DNA from: Candidatus Iainarchaeum sp. | GTDB taxonomy: Archaea; Iainarchaeota; Iainarchaeia; Iainarchaeales; JAAZKV01 | NCBI GenBank assembly: GCA_028691435.1 | Contig: JAQUZG010000002.1 | Span: 1-52,952, forward strand | Length of the DNA: 52,952 nt | Reading direction: 5' to 3' | Position numbers and translations under genes: made by a program | The notes under the pieces: generated by a model | Database searches by the model: none | What the model saw: only the letters and a program-made list of their open reading frames with translations | What the model was told of the DNA's origin: nothing | Shown here: piece by piece, positions 8,102 through 16,884 of the stretch | Layout of the letters: each line of letters starts with the position of its first letter | Numbering within the stretch: position 1 is the first letter of the stretch

Positions 8102-9882
8102 AAATAGTAAATAATTATTCAAGATTTTTAGCACATCACCCTTGGACAATTTTATTAGTTGGATTATTGTTGACTGGATTATTTATTTATGGAGCAACTC
8201 TTGTACAAATGGAAAGTATTGATTATAGTAAAGCAATTCCATCAAATTACAAAGAAATAAAAGCATTTAATTTTATTAAAGATGAATTTGGGACAACTGG
8301 TTCAGCATTAACTTTTGTTATAAGGTTAGATGAAGAAAATGGCGAAAGTGAAATTAATGATATTCGAGATGTAAAAGTATTAAATTATATAAATTTGATA
8401 AGTGAAAAATCAAAGAAAATTAGTGGTATTTCAAGTGTATCAAGTTTATCCACACTATTAAAATCAGATAATGCTGGGATACTTCCAAAATCTAATGAAA
8501 AAATAGTTGAATTAATTAATAATGCAAAAGTGATTAACCCACAAACAATTGATGTTGTTAATTCTTTAAATCAAACATCTGGCGGAATAAATCAAATTAA
8601 TACAAGTTTAAATCAAACCACTGGTGGGCTTACACAAATTAGTCAAGGTGTTGATGCAAGTAGTAAAGGAGTAGCCCAAATAAGTGTGGTTTTAGAAAAA
8701 ATTAGTAGTGCTCTTGGACAAGAACAAGATTTTAGTAGTATTAATCAATTAGTTTTACTAACTACTCAATTAGATAGTTTAATTGATGCAAGTGTAAATC
8801 CACTTGATCCAAATTATACTAATATGAAAAGATCGGTTGCTATAATTAAAGCTGGGTTAGAGCAGACTTATATGGGATTAGAAGAATCAAGTGCTGGGCT
8901 TAAAACAACATCAAATATACTTGATCAAAGTTCAACAGCATTAGATAAAATATCAACTGGTTTAAATCAAGCAAATGATGGCACAAAACAAATTATTCAA
9001 TATAATGAGAAAATGAGTTTAGGATTAATGAATATAAACCAAGGACTAAATGGAATTAGTCAATATATTTCATTTACTTCTGCAGAATATACACCAGGTA
9101 AAAAAACAATCATCAATCAATATCCAGGTTATTTATCAACTGACTATTCAACAACAATAATTAGATTAAATTTAGATTCGATGAGTAAAACTGAAGAAAT
9201 TGAATTAGTTAATGAACTTGATCAAATTTTAAATGAAACAGTTGTTCCAAATGGAATAACAAGTGGATACACAGGAAGTATAAAGTTAAGTGAAGAAATG
9301 CAAAATTCAATTGGCCCAACAATGACTTCAACATCAATAATTTCAATTGCCTTAATTTTAATTATTGTATCAATTTTATTTTTTTCCTTAAGAAAAGGGA
9401 TAATTTCTTTATTTGCAATTATTTTTGGAACAATATGGACTTTTGGAATAATGGGATTAACTGGGTCGCCAATTAATTCAATTATGTCAGGTGCTCTTTC
9501 AATGATAATGGGAATTGGAATTGATTTTGGAATACAGATTGTTAATAGATTTAATCAAGAAAAATTAAAAAATAATACTGAAGAAGCAATGATTAATACA
9601 ATAAAAAATACTTGGTCACAAATGTTAATTACAACTCTTGCTGCTTTAATTGGATTTAGAGCAATGAGTATGGGCGAAATAACAATAATTGCAGATCTAG
9701 GAAATATGATGGGCCTTGGAGTACTTTCGTGTTATTTAATTGCAATGACTATAATTCCTGCAATACTTGTATTAAATGATAAAATTACATTAGAAAACAT
9801 AAGAAAAATTGTACATCAAGATAAGTCAGACAATACAACAAATGTAAAACAAAAAAATAAAAAAGTTAAATTAAAAAAATAA
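8098..9882 (+). CDS. RND/MMPL-superfamily exporter, second half-size subunit with coiled-coil extracytoplasmic domain
   Basis: A 594-residue protein translated from an ATGA overlap with the preceding half-transporter. Helix 1 spans about 15-37. The large outside domain contains a long run (about residues 150-325) of repeats such as LNQTTGGLTQISQGV and LDKISTGLNQANDG, i.e. small/polar heptad-like repeats seen in MmpL and YhgE-type proteins and expected to form a coiled coil. Five further helices follow, with MIMGIGIDFGIQIVNRFNQE at the proton-relay position (IDFG). The C-terminal tail is Lys/Asn-rich. With the first subunit it makes a 12-helix complex; the coiled coil may reach the surface protein encoded at 5220. 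Substrate unknown. Confidence 0.85.
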   Translation: MKIVNNYSRFLAHHPWTILLVGLLLTGLFIYGATLVQMESIDYSKAIPSNYKEIKAFNFIKDEFGTTGSALTFVIRLDEENGESEINDIRDVKVLNYINLISEKSKKISGISSVSSLSTLLKSDNAGILPKSNEKIVELINNAKVINPQTIDVVNSLNQTSGGINQINTSLNQTTGGLTQISQGVDASSKGVAQISVVLEKISSALGQEQDFSSINQLVLLTTQLDSLIDASVNPLDPNYTNMKRSVAIIKAGLEQTYMGLEESSAGLKTTSNILDQSSTALDKISTGLNQANDGTKQIIQYNEKMSLGLMNINQGLNGISQYISFTSAEYTPGKKTIINQYPGYLSTDYSTTIIRLNLDSMSKTEEIELVNELDQILNETVVPNGITSGYTGSIKLSEEMQNSIGPTMTSTSIISIALILIIVSILFFSLRKGIISLFAIIFGTIWTFGIMGLTGSPINSIMSGALSMIMGIGIDFGIQIVNRFNQEKLKNNTEEAMINTIKNTWSQMLITTLAALIGFRAMSMGEITIIADLGNMMGLGVLSCYLIAMTIIPAILVLNDKITLENIRKIVHQDKSDNTTNVKQKNKKVKLKK

Positions 9883-9918
9883 TTAATTATAATTTAAACT
9901 AGATTAAAATAAATAAAC

Positions 9919-10398
9919 TTATTTTTTATTTTTGTTAAAGTCTTTTCCAAAATATTCAATAAACTTTGTTGTAGTTGATAAAACAAATGTTTTTCCTTTT
10001 CTATCTTTTTTTATAAATCCATTTTCAAATAAAACTTTTAAGTGATCATATGCTTTATTGTTTCTATATTTGATTACTAGTGATTGTTCAATTGGTTGTT
10101 TATATGCAATTAGTGCAAGTGTTTTCATTGTGCCTTGATTAAATAAAGAATTTTTTGCATAATGAGAAACTTTATCTTCATACTCTTCTTTTACACGCAT
10201 TTGATAACCTATGCTTGATTCAACTATTTCAAGAGAAGATTTTCGATTATTATAAAAGTGCATTAATTCATCCATCAAGGATTTTGTTTCTACTCTTGTT
10301 TCAATTTCTGCAATTTCTTTTAGTTCATCTAATGAAACTGGTTTAGGAGACATGAATAAAGTAGCTTCCATAACTTTTTCTTTTTCTATTCGATCCAA
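9919..10398 (-). CDS. scpB: Segregation and condensation protein B (ScpB)
   Basis: A ScpB homologue: two winged-helix domains that with ScpA and Smc form the condensin-like complex. VMEATLFMSPKPVSLDEL near the N-terminus and MKTLALIAYKQPIEQSLV in the second half match the conserved ScpB segments (ALLF... and LAIIAYKQPITR). The start is uncertain. The frame is open to a TTG at 10422, but a TATA-like ATATTTAAAT at about 10428-10437 predicts a transcript start near 10407, so the TTG at 10398 or the ATG at 10371 is more likely; the former keeps the first helix. No scpA or smc in the window. Convergent with the RND operon, 36 bases between stops. Confidence 0.85.
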   Translation of the reverse strand: MDRIEKEKVMEATLFMSPKPVSLDELKEIAEIETRVETKSLMDELMHFYNNRKSSLEIVESSIGYQMRVKEEYEDKVSHYAKNSLFNQGTMKTLALIAYKQPIEQSLVIKYRNNKAYDHLKVLFENGFIKKDRKGKTFVLSTTTKFIEYFGKDFNKNKK

Positions 10399-10556
10399 AA
10401 TATCACAATATAAAAAGAACAAAAGAGAATTTAAATATTATGATTGGTTTTTTACAATTGACTAAAAAAATATTACAAAAATGAACAAAAAAAATAAAAA
10501 TGGTCATCAAAAAGACTTTTAAACCTTTAAACCCTTATAGTTATAGGTGATAGAAA

Positions 10557-10724
10557 ATGGTATATGAACATAAAAACTCAAAAGGAAACACATATTATTT
10601 ACATGGAAAAGGAAGATTATTTTATTTCGGTAAAGAAAAGAAAGAAAATGCAATAGATTTACCAACAGGTTATCAAGTTGTTGAAAATCCAAGAACAGGA
10701 TTACCAATGCTAAAGAAAAAATAA
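10557..10724 (+). CDS. Small conserved-type protein of 55 residues, function unknown
   Basis: ATG at 10557 follows a GGTGA site (10546-10550). The frame encodes MVYEHKNSKGNTYYLHGKGR through ENPRTGLPMLKKK and stops at 10724. It is rich in Tyr, Lys and Gly and has no signal or membrane segment. The N-terminal HKNSKGxTYYLH and C-terminal GYQVVENPRTGLPxLKK pattern looks like a family of very small archaeal proteins I have seen in DPANN genomes without assigned function; I cannot name it. The separate promoter-like stretch upstream, good ribosome site and ordered composition argue that it is real. Confidence 0.7.
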   Translation: MVYEHKNSKGNTYYLHGKGRLFYFGKEKKENAIDLPTGYQVVENPRTGLPMLKKK

Positions 10725-10752
10725 ATAGTGAATAAAAAGTTATGGTGAAAAT

Positions 10753-11832
10753 TTGGGCACAAGAGTTTCAAGAAGTAAACCTATTACAAATCCTGAAAGG
10801 CCCCATAAAGAATTATGGCTTTATCTAAATGTTTCAAAAAGAAAACCCATTACAAATCCTGAAAGGTTACTTGGCCCAAAAAAAGAACCAAGAGCTTTAC
10901 TTAATGGTGTTCTTGGTGAAGAATTATTAAGTAGTAATCAAGTGGATAAAAAAAGAAAACTTTTGCCATTAAGATTTACTGATCGTGAAAGAGCACAACA
11001 TTTTGATTCACGATATGGTAATCACCATAAATCAAAAAAAGGACAAGTAACTGTTCCAATTGCAAATATAATTTTTGAAAAAACTTTGAAAAAAGCTGGA
11101 ATGAATTTAAAAATTCCAAAAAGAATATCAAAAGGAATAGACAAATTAGAAGCACAAGGCATTAGAAGAAAATTACCATTAAAAAATATTAGACTAAGAC
11201 AAGCTTTGTTTTTAGATAAACTTGCTGCAGAAAGTGCAGATTATTTTATTGAACGATTAAAGTCACTTGAACTATTATATGATATGGCAAAACTTGAAAA
11301 AATAAATGTTGAAAAATTAAATCCAATTCAAATAGAAAAAGAATTTTGGGAAAAAGAATTTAATAGAATTATTAGATTATTTGAAAAAAGACACCCCGCG
11401 GGGCCAGAAATATTAAGAATAAGAAGATTAATTTCTCTTTTTACAAGAGTACCAAATAGAATTCATGAAGAAAGAGCAAGACATTGGAAATCAATAAGCC
11501 GTATTGAAAAACATATAAAAGAAGGAGAACTAAATCCAGATAAAAATCTTAGCGATGAAATTAACAATATGCTAAAAGGCCAATATCAACCAAATTCAAA
11601 ATTATCAAGAGATAGTTATGTTAGAAATAAAGTAATTGATATTTCAATGGCCGCATCTATTTATGCTGATTTAATGACCGAACATAAAGGAAAATTTATT
11701 TATAATCCTAATGAAAGAGAACGAATGTGGGATCATATGTATAGTGAAGCAATGGAAAAAATTTATCAACAAATTAGTGAAAGAGAAGATTTAGTTAAAG
11801 GTGTTATTAAATATTCGATTGGAAGAGAATAA
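10753..11832 (+). CDS. Hypothetical basic protein with a duplicated KPITNPER motif
   Basis: A 359-residue protein starting at TTG (10753) with GGTGA (10744-10748) four bases upstream; the first ATG would lose the repeated N-terminus. Residues 9-16 and 31-38 both read KPITNPER, encoded by 24-base segments differing at one position. The rest is rich in Lys, Arg, Glu and Ile and looks helical, with RPHKELW, RRLISLFTRVPNRIHEERARHW and a C-terminal region around NPNERERMWDHMYSEAMEKIY. No signal peptide, membrane helix or known catalytic motif is visible. It follows the 55-residue protein by 28 bases and could share its transcript. Function unknown; a nucleic-acid-binding role would fit the charge, but that is only inference. 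Confidence 0.6.
   Translation: MGTRVSRSKPITNPERPHKELWLYLNVSKRKPITNPERLLGPKKEPRALLNGVLGEELLSSNQVDKKRKLLPLRFTDRERAQHFDSRYGNHHKSKKGQVTVPIANIIFEKTLKKAGMNLKIPKRISKGIDKLEAQGIRRKLPLKNIRLRQALFLDKLAAESADYFIERLKSLELLYDMAKLEKINVEKLNPIQIEKEFWEKEFNRIIRLFEKRHPAGPEILRIRRLISLFTRVPNRIHEERARHWKSISRIEKHIKEGELNPDKNLSDEINNMLKGQYQPNSKLSRDSYVRNKVIDISMAASIYADLMTEHKGKFIYNPNERERMWDHMYSEAMEKIYQQISEREDLVKGVIKYSIGRE
10777..10866 (+). repeat. In-frame 24-base direct repeat within the hypothetical gene
   Basis: Positions 10777-10800 and 10843-10866 are identical except for one base (T/C). The 66-base spacing keeps the frame, so both encode KPITNPER. Confidence 0.85.
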
Positions 11833-11891
11833 AACCAATTTTAAGAAACTATTTTAAAGAGTTATTCACTAATTTTAGTAAAGGTGGTTAT

Positions 11892-13271
11892 ATGGCAGAG
11901 GAAAAAAAGAGTGAATATGATAAACTATTTTTAAAGAAAAAAAGTGCGTATGAGATTTTTAATGAAAAAGAAATTAAAGAAGCATTTTCTATTAGTGAAG
12001 ATTACAAGACTTTTTTAGACAATAATAAAAGCGAGCGAGAAATAGTTAAATACACTGAAAATTTAGCTAAGAAAAATGGTTTTATATCAATTGAAAAAGC
12101 TACAAAAAAATCAAATAAAATTTATGCCATAAATCATGAAAAAAATATTATTTTAGTTGATTTAGAAAAAGGAAAAATAGAAGATGGATTAAGAATTATT
12201 GGCAGTCACATTGATTCAGTAAGACTTGATTTAAAATTAAATCCAATTTATGAAAGCGAACCTTTTGCAATGATTAATTTAAGATATTATGGTGGAATAA
12301 AAAAATACCAATGGTTAAACGAACCATTAGCACTCCACGGAGTAATTTTTGACAAAAATGGAAATAAAAAAGAAATTACAATTGGAGAAAATATTGATGA
12401 ACCAGTTTTTGTAATTAGTGATTTGTTACCACATCTTGAAGGAAAAGAATATGCATCAAAAACTGCATTAGATATTATTCAAGGAGAACAATTAGATGCA
12501 ATTGGAGCAAATATGCCAATAAATGACAAATTATTAAAAGAAAAAATCAAAGGAAATTTTTTAAAAATTTTAAACGACAAATACAAGATTAGCGAAGAAG
12601 ATTTTGTTAGTGCAGATTTATCACTCTACCCAGCAGTTAAAGCAAGAGATGTTGGAATTGATTGTTCAATGATTGGAGCGGCTGCACATGATGATAGAGT
12701 TTGTGCATACAGTGCAGTAAAATCAATAATTGATGGAACAAAGAAAAATGGATTAGTAATATTGACTAGTAATGAAGAAGTTGGAAGTAGAGGAAATATT
12801 GGAGCAGATTCAAAATTCCTTGAAAACACTATTTCAAAAATAATTGAATTAAAAGAAGAAAAAATTAGTGCTCTTGAATTACTTGAAAAATCAATTGCTA
12901 TTAGCGGCGATGTTACAAGTGGACTTGATCCTAAATATGCAGACAAAATGGATCCATATAATTTGAATAAATTAAGTTATGGAATAGCAATTGAAAAAAA
13001 TATTGCTTCTCCAACTAGTACAGCATCTGCAGAATACATGCAATTTATTAGACAAATGCTTGATAAGAAAAATATCCCTTGGCAATATGGAGAACTAGGA
13101 AAAGTTGACCAAGCAGGCGGAGGAACAATTGCATATTTACTTGCTAGATATAATATGGATATTGTTGATGCTGGACCGCCAGTTATAGCAATGCATTCAC
13201 CATTTGAAATAATAAGCAAAGTTGATTTATATGCAACTTACAAAGCTTATAAAGAATTCATGGATAATTAG
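11892..13271 (+). CDS. M18-family metallo-aminopeptidase
   Basis: A 459-residue zinc aminopeptidase (aminopeptidase I / aspartyl aminopeptidase family), removing N-terminal residues from peptides in the cytoplasm. Metal ligands are visible: HID in IIGSHIDSV, bridging D in AAAHDDRVCAYS, catalytic EE in TSNEEVGSRG, D in ISGDVTSGLDP, and the last H in IAMHSPFEIISKVD. Family length is usually 430-480, so it is complete. The start has GGTGG (11883-11887) before the ATG. The next gene, another metallopeptidase, starts three bases after the stop, so the two form a peptide-breakdown operon. M18 is less common in archaea than M42, so the exact substrate preference is uncertain. Confidence 0.9.
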   Translation: MAEEKKSEYDKLFLKKKSAYEIFNEKEIKEAFSISEDYKTFLDNNKSEREIVKYTENLAKKNGFISIEKATKKSNKIYAINHEKNIILVDLEKGKIEDGLRIIGSHIDSVRLDLKLNPIYESEPFAMINLRYYGGIKKYQWLNEPLALHGVIFDKNGNKKEITIGENIDEPVFVISDLLPHLEGKEYASKTALDIIQGEQLDAIGANMPINDKLLKEKIKGNFLKILNDKYKISEEDFVSADLSLYPAVKARDVGIDCSMIGAAAHDDRVCAYSAVKSIIDGTKKNGLVILTSNEEVGSRGNIGADSKFLENTISKIIELKEEKISALELLEKSIAISGDVTSGLDPKYADKMDPYNLNKLSYGIAIEKNIASPTSTASAEYMQFIRQMLDKKNIPWQYGELGKVDQAGGGTIAYLLARYNMDIVDAGPPVIAMHSPFEIISKVDLYATYKAYKEFMDN

Positions 13272-13274
13272 ACA

Positions 13275-14312
13275 ATGGTGCAAAAAATGTTTAACAAGGT
13301 TGATTCAGTCATTATGATTAATTATCATAATTACTGGAAAAATCCATTTGTTAATAAGTATTTAGAAAATAATATTTCTGACAAATTTGAAGGAATGCTA
13401 ATTTTAAAGGAAAAAGAAATTATTTGGTTAAGTCACCCATTTAACTATCAACAAATAAAAAAAGATTTTGCTAAGATTTCTAAAATCAATGGGAAAAAAT
13501 TAACAATAATTAATGCAAATAGCAAGAAAATAATTGATGAAAATTTGATTAAATTTACGGGTAAAAAAATTGGTTTTCATTTTAGATACACTACAGTTAG
13601 TCAATTAAAAAATTTGAAGAAATTACTTAAAGGAAAAAAGTTTATTGATGTTTCTATTGATTTAGAAAAAGAAAGAGAAATAAAAACAGAAAATGAAATT
13701 AAGAATATTTCAATTGCAGTTAAAAAAACACAAAAAATAATTGATGAAATTAAAGATAAAAAACTTTGTGAAAAGCAAAGCGAAAAAGAAATAGAAGAAT
13801 ATGTTAAAAAAAGATTTAATCAAGAAAAAATGGAAACAGCTTTTTGTATAATAGCTCTTGGAAAAAATACAACAAATATTCATCATGTTAATTGCGAAAA
13901 TAAAATTTCTTCTGGTCCTGTTTTAATTGATATTGGCGGAAAATACAAAGGGTATTGTTCAGATTTAAGTGAATCATTTTGGATAGGAAAAAAAGATGAA
14001 AAATATACTGCTTGGAAAAAAAGACATTATTTGATTCACCAAAAAATTAAAGAAATTGAAACAAAATTAAAAAATGGAACAAGTGTAAAAGAATTGTGGA
14101 ACCTAGTTAAAGATTTAGAAATGAATCACTGTGTAGGACATGGAATTGGAATAGAAGAACATGATGCACCTAGTGGCATTGGACCAAAAAGTGACTTTTT
14201 ATTAAAAGAAAATATGGTTCTTGCAATTGAAATTGGACTATACAAAGATTTTGGAATAAGAATAGAAAACGATTACTTGATAACTAAAAAAGGATTTAAA
14301 AAATTAAATTAA
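13275..14312 (+). CDS. M24-family metallopeptidase (Xaa-Pro dipeptidase/aminopeptidase-like)
   Basis: A protein of up to 345 residues with a creatinase-like N-terminal domain and a pita-bread C-terminal domain. All five metal ligands can be seen: D in IDIGGKYKGYCSD and the second D there, H in CVGHGIGIEEHD, E in VLAIEIGLY and E in GIRIENDYLI. This points to Xaa-Pro peptidase rather than methionine aminopeptidase. It lies three bases after the M18 gene and is probably co-translated with it. Two starts are possible: ATG 13275, or ATG 13287, which has GGTG at 13278-13281 upstream. The two enzymes together would recycle oligopeptides to free amino acids. Confidence 0.85.
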   Translation: MVQKMFNKVDSVIMINYHNYWKNPFVNKYLENNISDKFEGMLILKEKEIIWLSHPFNYQQIKKDFAKISKINGKKLTIINANSKKIIDENLIKFTGKKIGFHFRYTTVSQLKNLKKLLKGKKFIDVSIDLEKEREIKTENEIKNISIAVKKTQKIIDEIKDKKLCEKQSEKEIEEYVKKRFNQEKMETAFCIIALGKNTTNIHHVNCENKISSGPVLIDIGGKYKGYCSDLSESFWIGKKDEKYTAWKKRHYLIHQKIKEIETKLKNGTSVKELWNLVKDLEMNHCVGHGIGIEEHDAPSGIGPKSDFLLKENMVLAIEIGLYKDFGIRIENDYLITKKGFKKLN

Positions 14313-14346
14313 TAAAATTTAAATATGATAAAAAACAAATATTATT

Positions 14347-14808
14347 ATGAATAAGCCAATTAGACCAAAAGGAAGACATTCAAGAACATTAATCAAAGAA
14401 TTAAATAGAGAACGAAGAAAAAGAAGAACAGATTTTAAAAGAGGAACTGCAATTGGAACAACTATTTCTGCAATGGTTTATTTAGTCCAACCAAAATTAT
14501 TAGAAAACTTATTAAAAAATCCAACAATAAAGAATGCAATTTCCTCTCTTGTTTTACTTGCCCCACCAGTTGCAGGAGTAACAACAACATATCTAGATTC
14601 AACAATTAGAAAACGAATAAAAGAATTATATACAGATATTTTTCATTCTCTAAAAAAAGAAGTTAAATCAAATAAAAATTTAGAAACATTTTTGAAAAAA
14701 TATAATTATATTATAATAACTTATAAAGGAAAAATCGCAGGAACAAATATGCCAAGAATTTTAGGAATTGGAAAAAGAAGAATTAAAACAAGCGAATTAT
14801 TAAACTAA
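14347..14808 (+). CDS. Hypothetical protein with basic N-terminus and central hydrophobic segments
   Basis: A 153-residue protein I do not recognise. The first 35 residues are strongly basic (RERRKRRTDFKR). Two hydrophobic stretches at about 36-50 and 62-82 (ISSLVLLAPPVAGVTTTYL) could be membrane helices, followed by a Lys-rich cytosolic-like tail ending with GIGKRRIKTSELLN. The gene lies between a peptidase operon and nucS with short gaps and its own AT-rich upstream region. A leaderless or short-leader transcript is likely, since no GGTGA site is visible. Confidence 0.55.
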   Translation: MNKPIRPKGRHSRTLIKELNRERRKRRTDFKRGTAIGTTISAMVYLVQPKLLENLLKNPTIKNAISSLVLLAPPVAGVTTTYLDSTIRKRIKELYTDIFHSLKKEVKSNKNLETFLKKYNYIIITYKGKIAGTNMPRILGIGKRRIKTSELLN

Positions 14809-14877
14809 TTTAAAAGATAAAATTTAAACTTTTTTAAAATAAAACAATTTATAATGTTTTTTTATTAAATCTATTTT

Positions 14878-15624
14878 ATGAAATTTGAAGATTTTAAATC
14901 AAAATTACAAAGTGGTTTAAATAATCAAGATTTAATTATAATCATTGGAGAATGTTATGTTGAGTATATTGGTAGAGCCACTTCCAAATTACCAAGAGGA
15001 AAAAGACTAATCATAATTAAAGCAGATAAGAGTATAAGTATTCACGAAAATCGACTTGTTAGGCCAACTAACTATATGATGGATTCTTTAATTTCTTGTC
15101 AACTACTCGAAGATGGCGAGATACAATTACTTGCAAAACGATTAAAACCAAAAGAAAGTATCACAATCCATTTACATGAAATAGAAAGTATAACTAATTA
15201 TTCTCTTCCAATAAGTAATGATTTAAGATTAAGCGGAAGTGAAAAAGAATTAAACGATGCTTTAATGGATGATTTATCTTTCCTTGAAGAAGGACTTAGA
15301 CCAGTTAACCAACAACAAGTATTTAGAAAAGGAATTTGCGATATAATTGCAGAGGATAAAAATGGAAACCTAGTTGTAATTGAATTAAAAAGAAGAAAAG
15401 CAGATTTGTCTTGCGTTACACAATTAAAGATGTATGTAGAACAAGTATCAAACTTAAAGAATATAAAAACAAGAGGAATTTTATTAGCCCCAGAAATTAG
15501 AAAAAGTGCACTTGAATTACTTGAAGGTTATGGCCTTGAATATTTTTCTTATGATTTTGAAATCAAAGAAAGAAGCGAAATTAAAGGAATTGGAAAATCT
15601 CAGAAAAAATTATTTGAATATTAA
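14878..15624 (+). CDS. nucS: NucS/EndoMS mismatch endonuclease
   Basis: A 248-residue protein of the NucS/EndoMS family, which cuts both strands at mismatches (or branched DNA) and provides mismatch repair in organisms lacking MutS/MutL. The N-terminal DNA-binding domain has GECYVEYIGRATSKLPRG. The C-terminal RecB-like nuclease has the motifs RKGICDIIAEDKNG (D), VVIELKRRKA (E-x-K) and VTQLKMYV (Q). The last residues QKKLFEY resemble a PCNA-interacting peptide, consistent with known PCNA stimulation of the family. It ends two bases from the convergent pus10. Length matches the family (about 230-260). Confidence 0.95.
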   Translation: MKFEDFKSKLQSGLNNQDLIIIIGECYVEYIGRATSKLPRGKRLIIIKADKSISIHENRLVRPTNYMMDSLISCQLLEDGEIQLLAKRLKPKESITIHLHEIESITNYSLPISNDLRLSGSEKELNDALMDDLSFLEEGLRPVNQQQVFRKGICDIIAEDKNGNLVVIELKRRKADLSCVTQLKMYVEQVSNLKNIKTRGILLAPEIRKSALELLEGYGLEYFSYDFEIKERSEIKGIGKSQKKLFEY

Positions 15625-15626
15625 TT

Positions 15627-16787
15627 TCATTCTTCACAAATTTCAATTACATCAAGTTGTTTACAAAAACAAGGTTTTAGAAGAATCATTGAAAGTGAAG
15701 GAGTTGTTCTTTCTTCATCTCCGCTAATAAATTCTTTTACATAAGTTCCATGACTTGTCCTTAAATTTAATTTGAATTCTTTGTTTGAGATAAATTGATA
15801 AGAAAGAAAAGTAATTTCTTTTTCCCTATTTAAGTCAGCTCTTCTTTTTTCTACCCTAACAGGAGTTCTTTGAATAATTTTTTCTTTTCGATTTAAATTT
15901 AGATCTAAAATTAATGAAATTTGTTTAATGTCAAATTCATCATTTTGATTTATCAAAGCAACAGTTACTTGATAGATTTTATCATGAGGATTATTTTTTA
16001 CTTTGATTAATTCTTCTTTAGTGGAATATCTTAAAGAATTAATTGAAATTAAGCTAGAAGATGAAAAATTAATTTCATTTTCTAAATTAATTAAATTTGA
16101 ATCACGCAATTTATTTAAATCAATTAAATTATTAATTTCTAAATTTCTTTTTAATGGTTGAATTAGTTCAACAACAAATGGTCTTCCTTTTCCAAGCATT
16201 AAAACATCAACGTCTTCTCTACCAGCCCCATGAAAAAGCATATTTTTTGCATCAAACTGTTTAATGAAAAATTTGGCAAGAATTTGCTCGACACTGTTTT
16301 GTGTAGTTAGACCAGATAAAGCACATTTATCACAGCCTCTTCCTTTACAGAATCTACAAAAGTGTTCTGTCTGAGCTAAGTCTCTTGAATACTTACAGTA
16401 TTTTCCATATACAAATACTGGTTTTAGCGATAAAAAAACAGCTTTTTTATCAAAATTTATTAAAAAAGAAGCATCAGGATTGGCAAAATCTATTGATTTT
16501 TGAAAATTGGCTTTAAATTCTTCAATAAGCCTATACTGAATAGATTTTTTCAAATTGTCAATTGATTCTTGACTTAAATTAGGCCAAGATACGGCAATTG
16601 AAAAAGTGTTAAATTGGATGTTTTTTGAAGAGATTAAATTTTTTAAAAAAACCAACAAATTATGTATAAGGTTGTCTTGTTCTTCAATTTTCAAATTTGA
16701 AAAATCATTTAATTGATTTTTTTCAAAAGAAAAATCAAAATCAAATGAATCATAAAATGCTAATTTTTTTGCAACACGCTTAGACAT
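15627..16787 (-). CDS. pus10: tRNA pseudouridine synthase Pus10
   Basis: Pus10 makes pseudouridine 54 and 55 in archaeal tRNA. The chosen start is ATG 16787 (MSKRVAKKLAFYD); the frame stays open to 16841 but that extension is hydrophobic and lies over the promoter. VYGKYCKYSRDLAQTEHFC is the conserved segment before the catalytic domain, followed by CRFCKGRGCDKC. The catalytic Asp lies in HGAGREDVDVLMLGKGRPFVVE, and the C-terminal SHGTYVKEFISGDEERTTPSL is typical. The usual N-terminal CxxC zinc motif of archaeal Pus10 is not visible, so the N-terminal domain seems reduced. Convergent with nucS. Confidence 0.9.
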   Translation of the reverse strand: MSKRVAKKLAFYDSFDFDFSFEKNQLNDFSNLKIEEQDNLIHNLLVFLKNLISSKNIQFNTFSIAVSWPNLSQESIDNLKKSIQYRLIEEFKANFQKSIDFANPDASFLINFDKKAVFLSLKPVFVYGKYCKYSRDLAQTEHFCRFCKGRGCDKCALSGLTTQNSVEQILAKFFIKQFDAKNMLFHGAGREDVDVLMLGKGRPFVVELIQPLKRNLEINNLIDLNKLRDSNLINLENEINFSSSSLISINSLRYSTKEELIKVKNNPHDKIYQVTVALINQNDEFDIKQISLILDLNLNRKEKIIQRTPVRVEKRRADLNREKEITFLSYQFISNKEFKLNLRTSHGTYVKEFISGDEERTTPSLSMILLKPCFCKQLDVIEICEE

Positions 16788-16884
16788 AAAAAAATATGAA
16801 AAAATAGAATTAAAAAAGAACTGATTTAATAAAAAAATCAATTGACTAGATTAAACTAGTCAAAATTTTAATTGATTAAATTAA

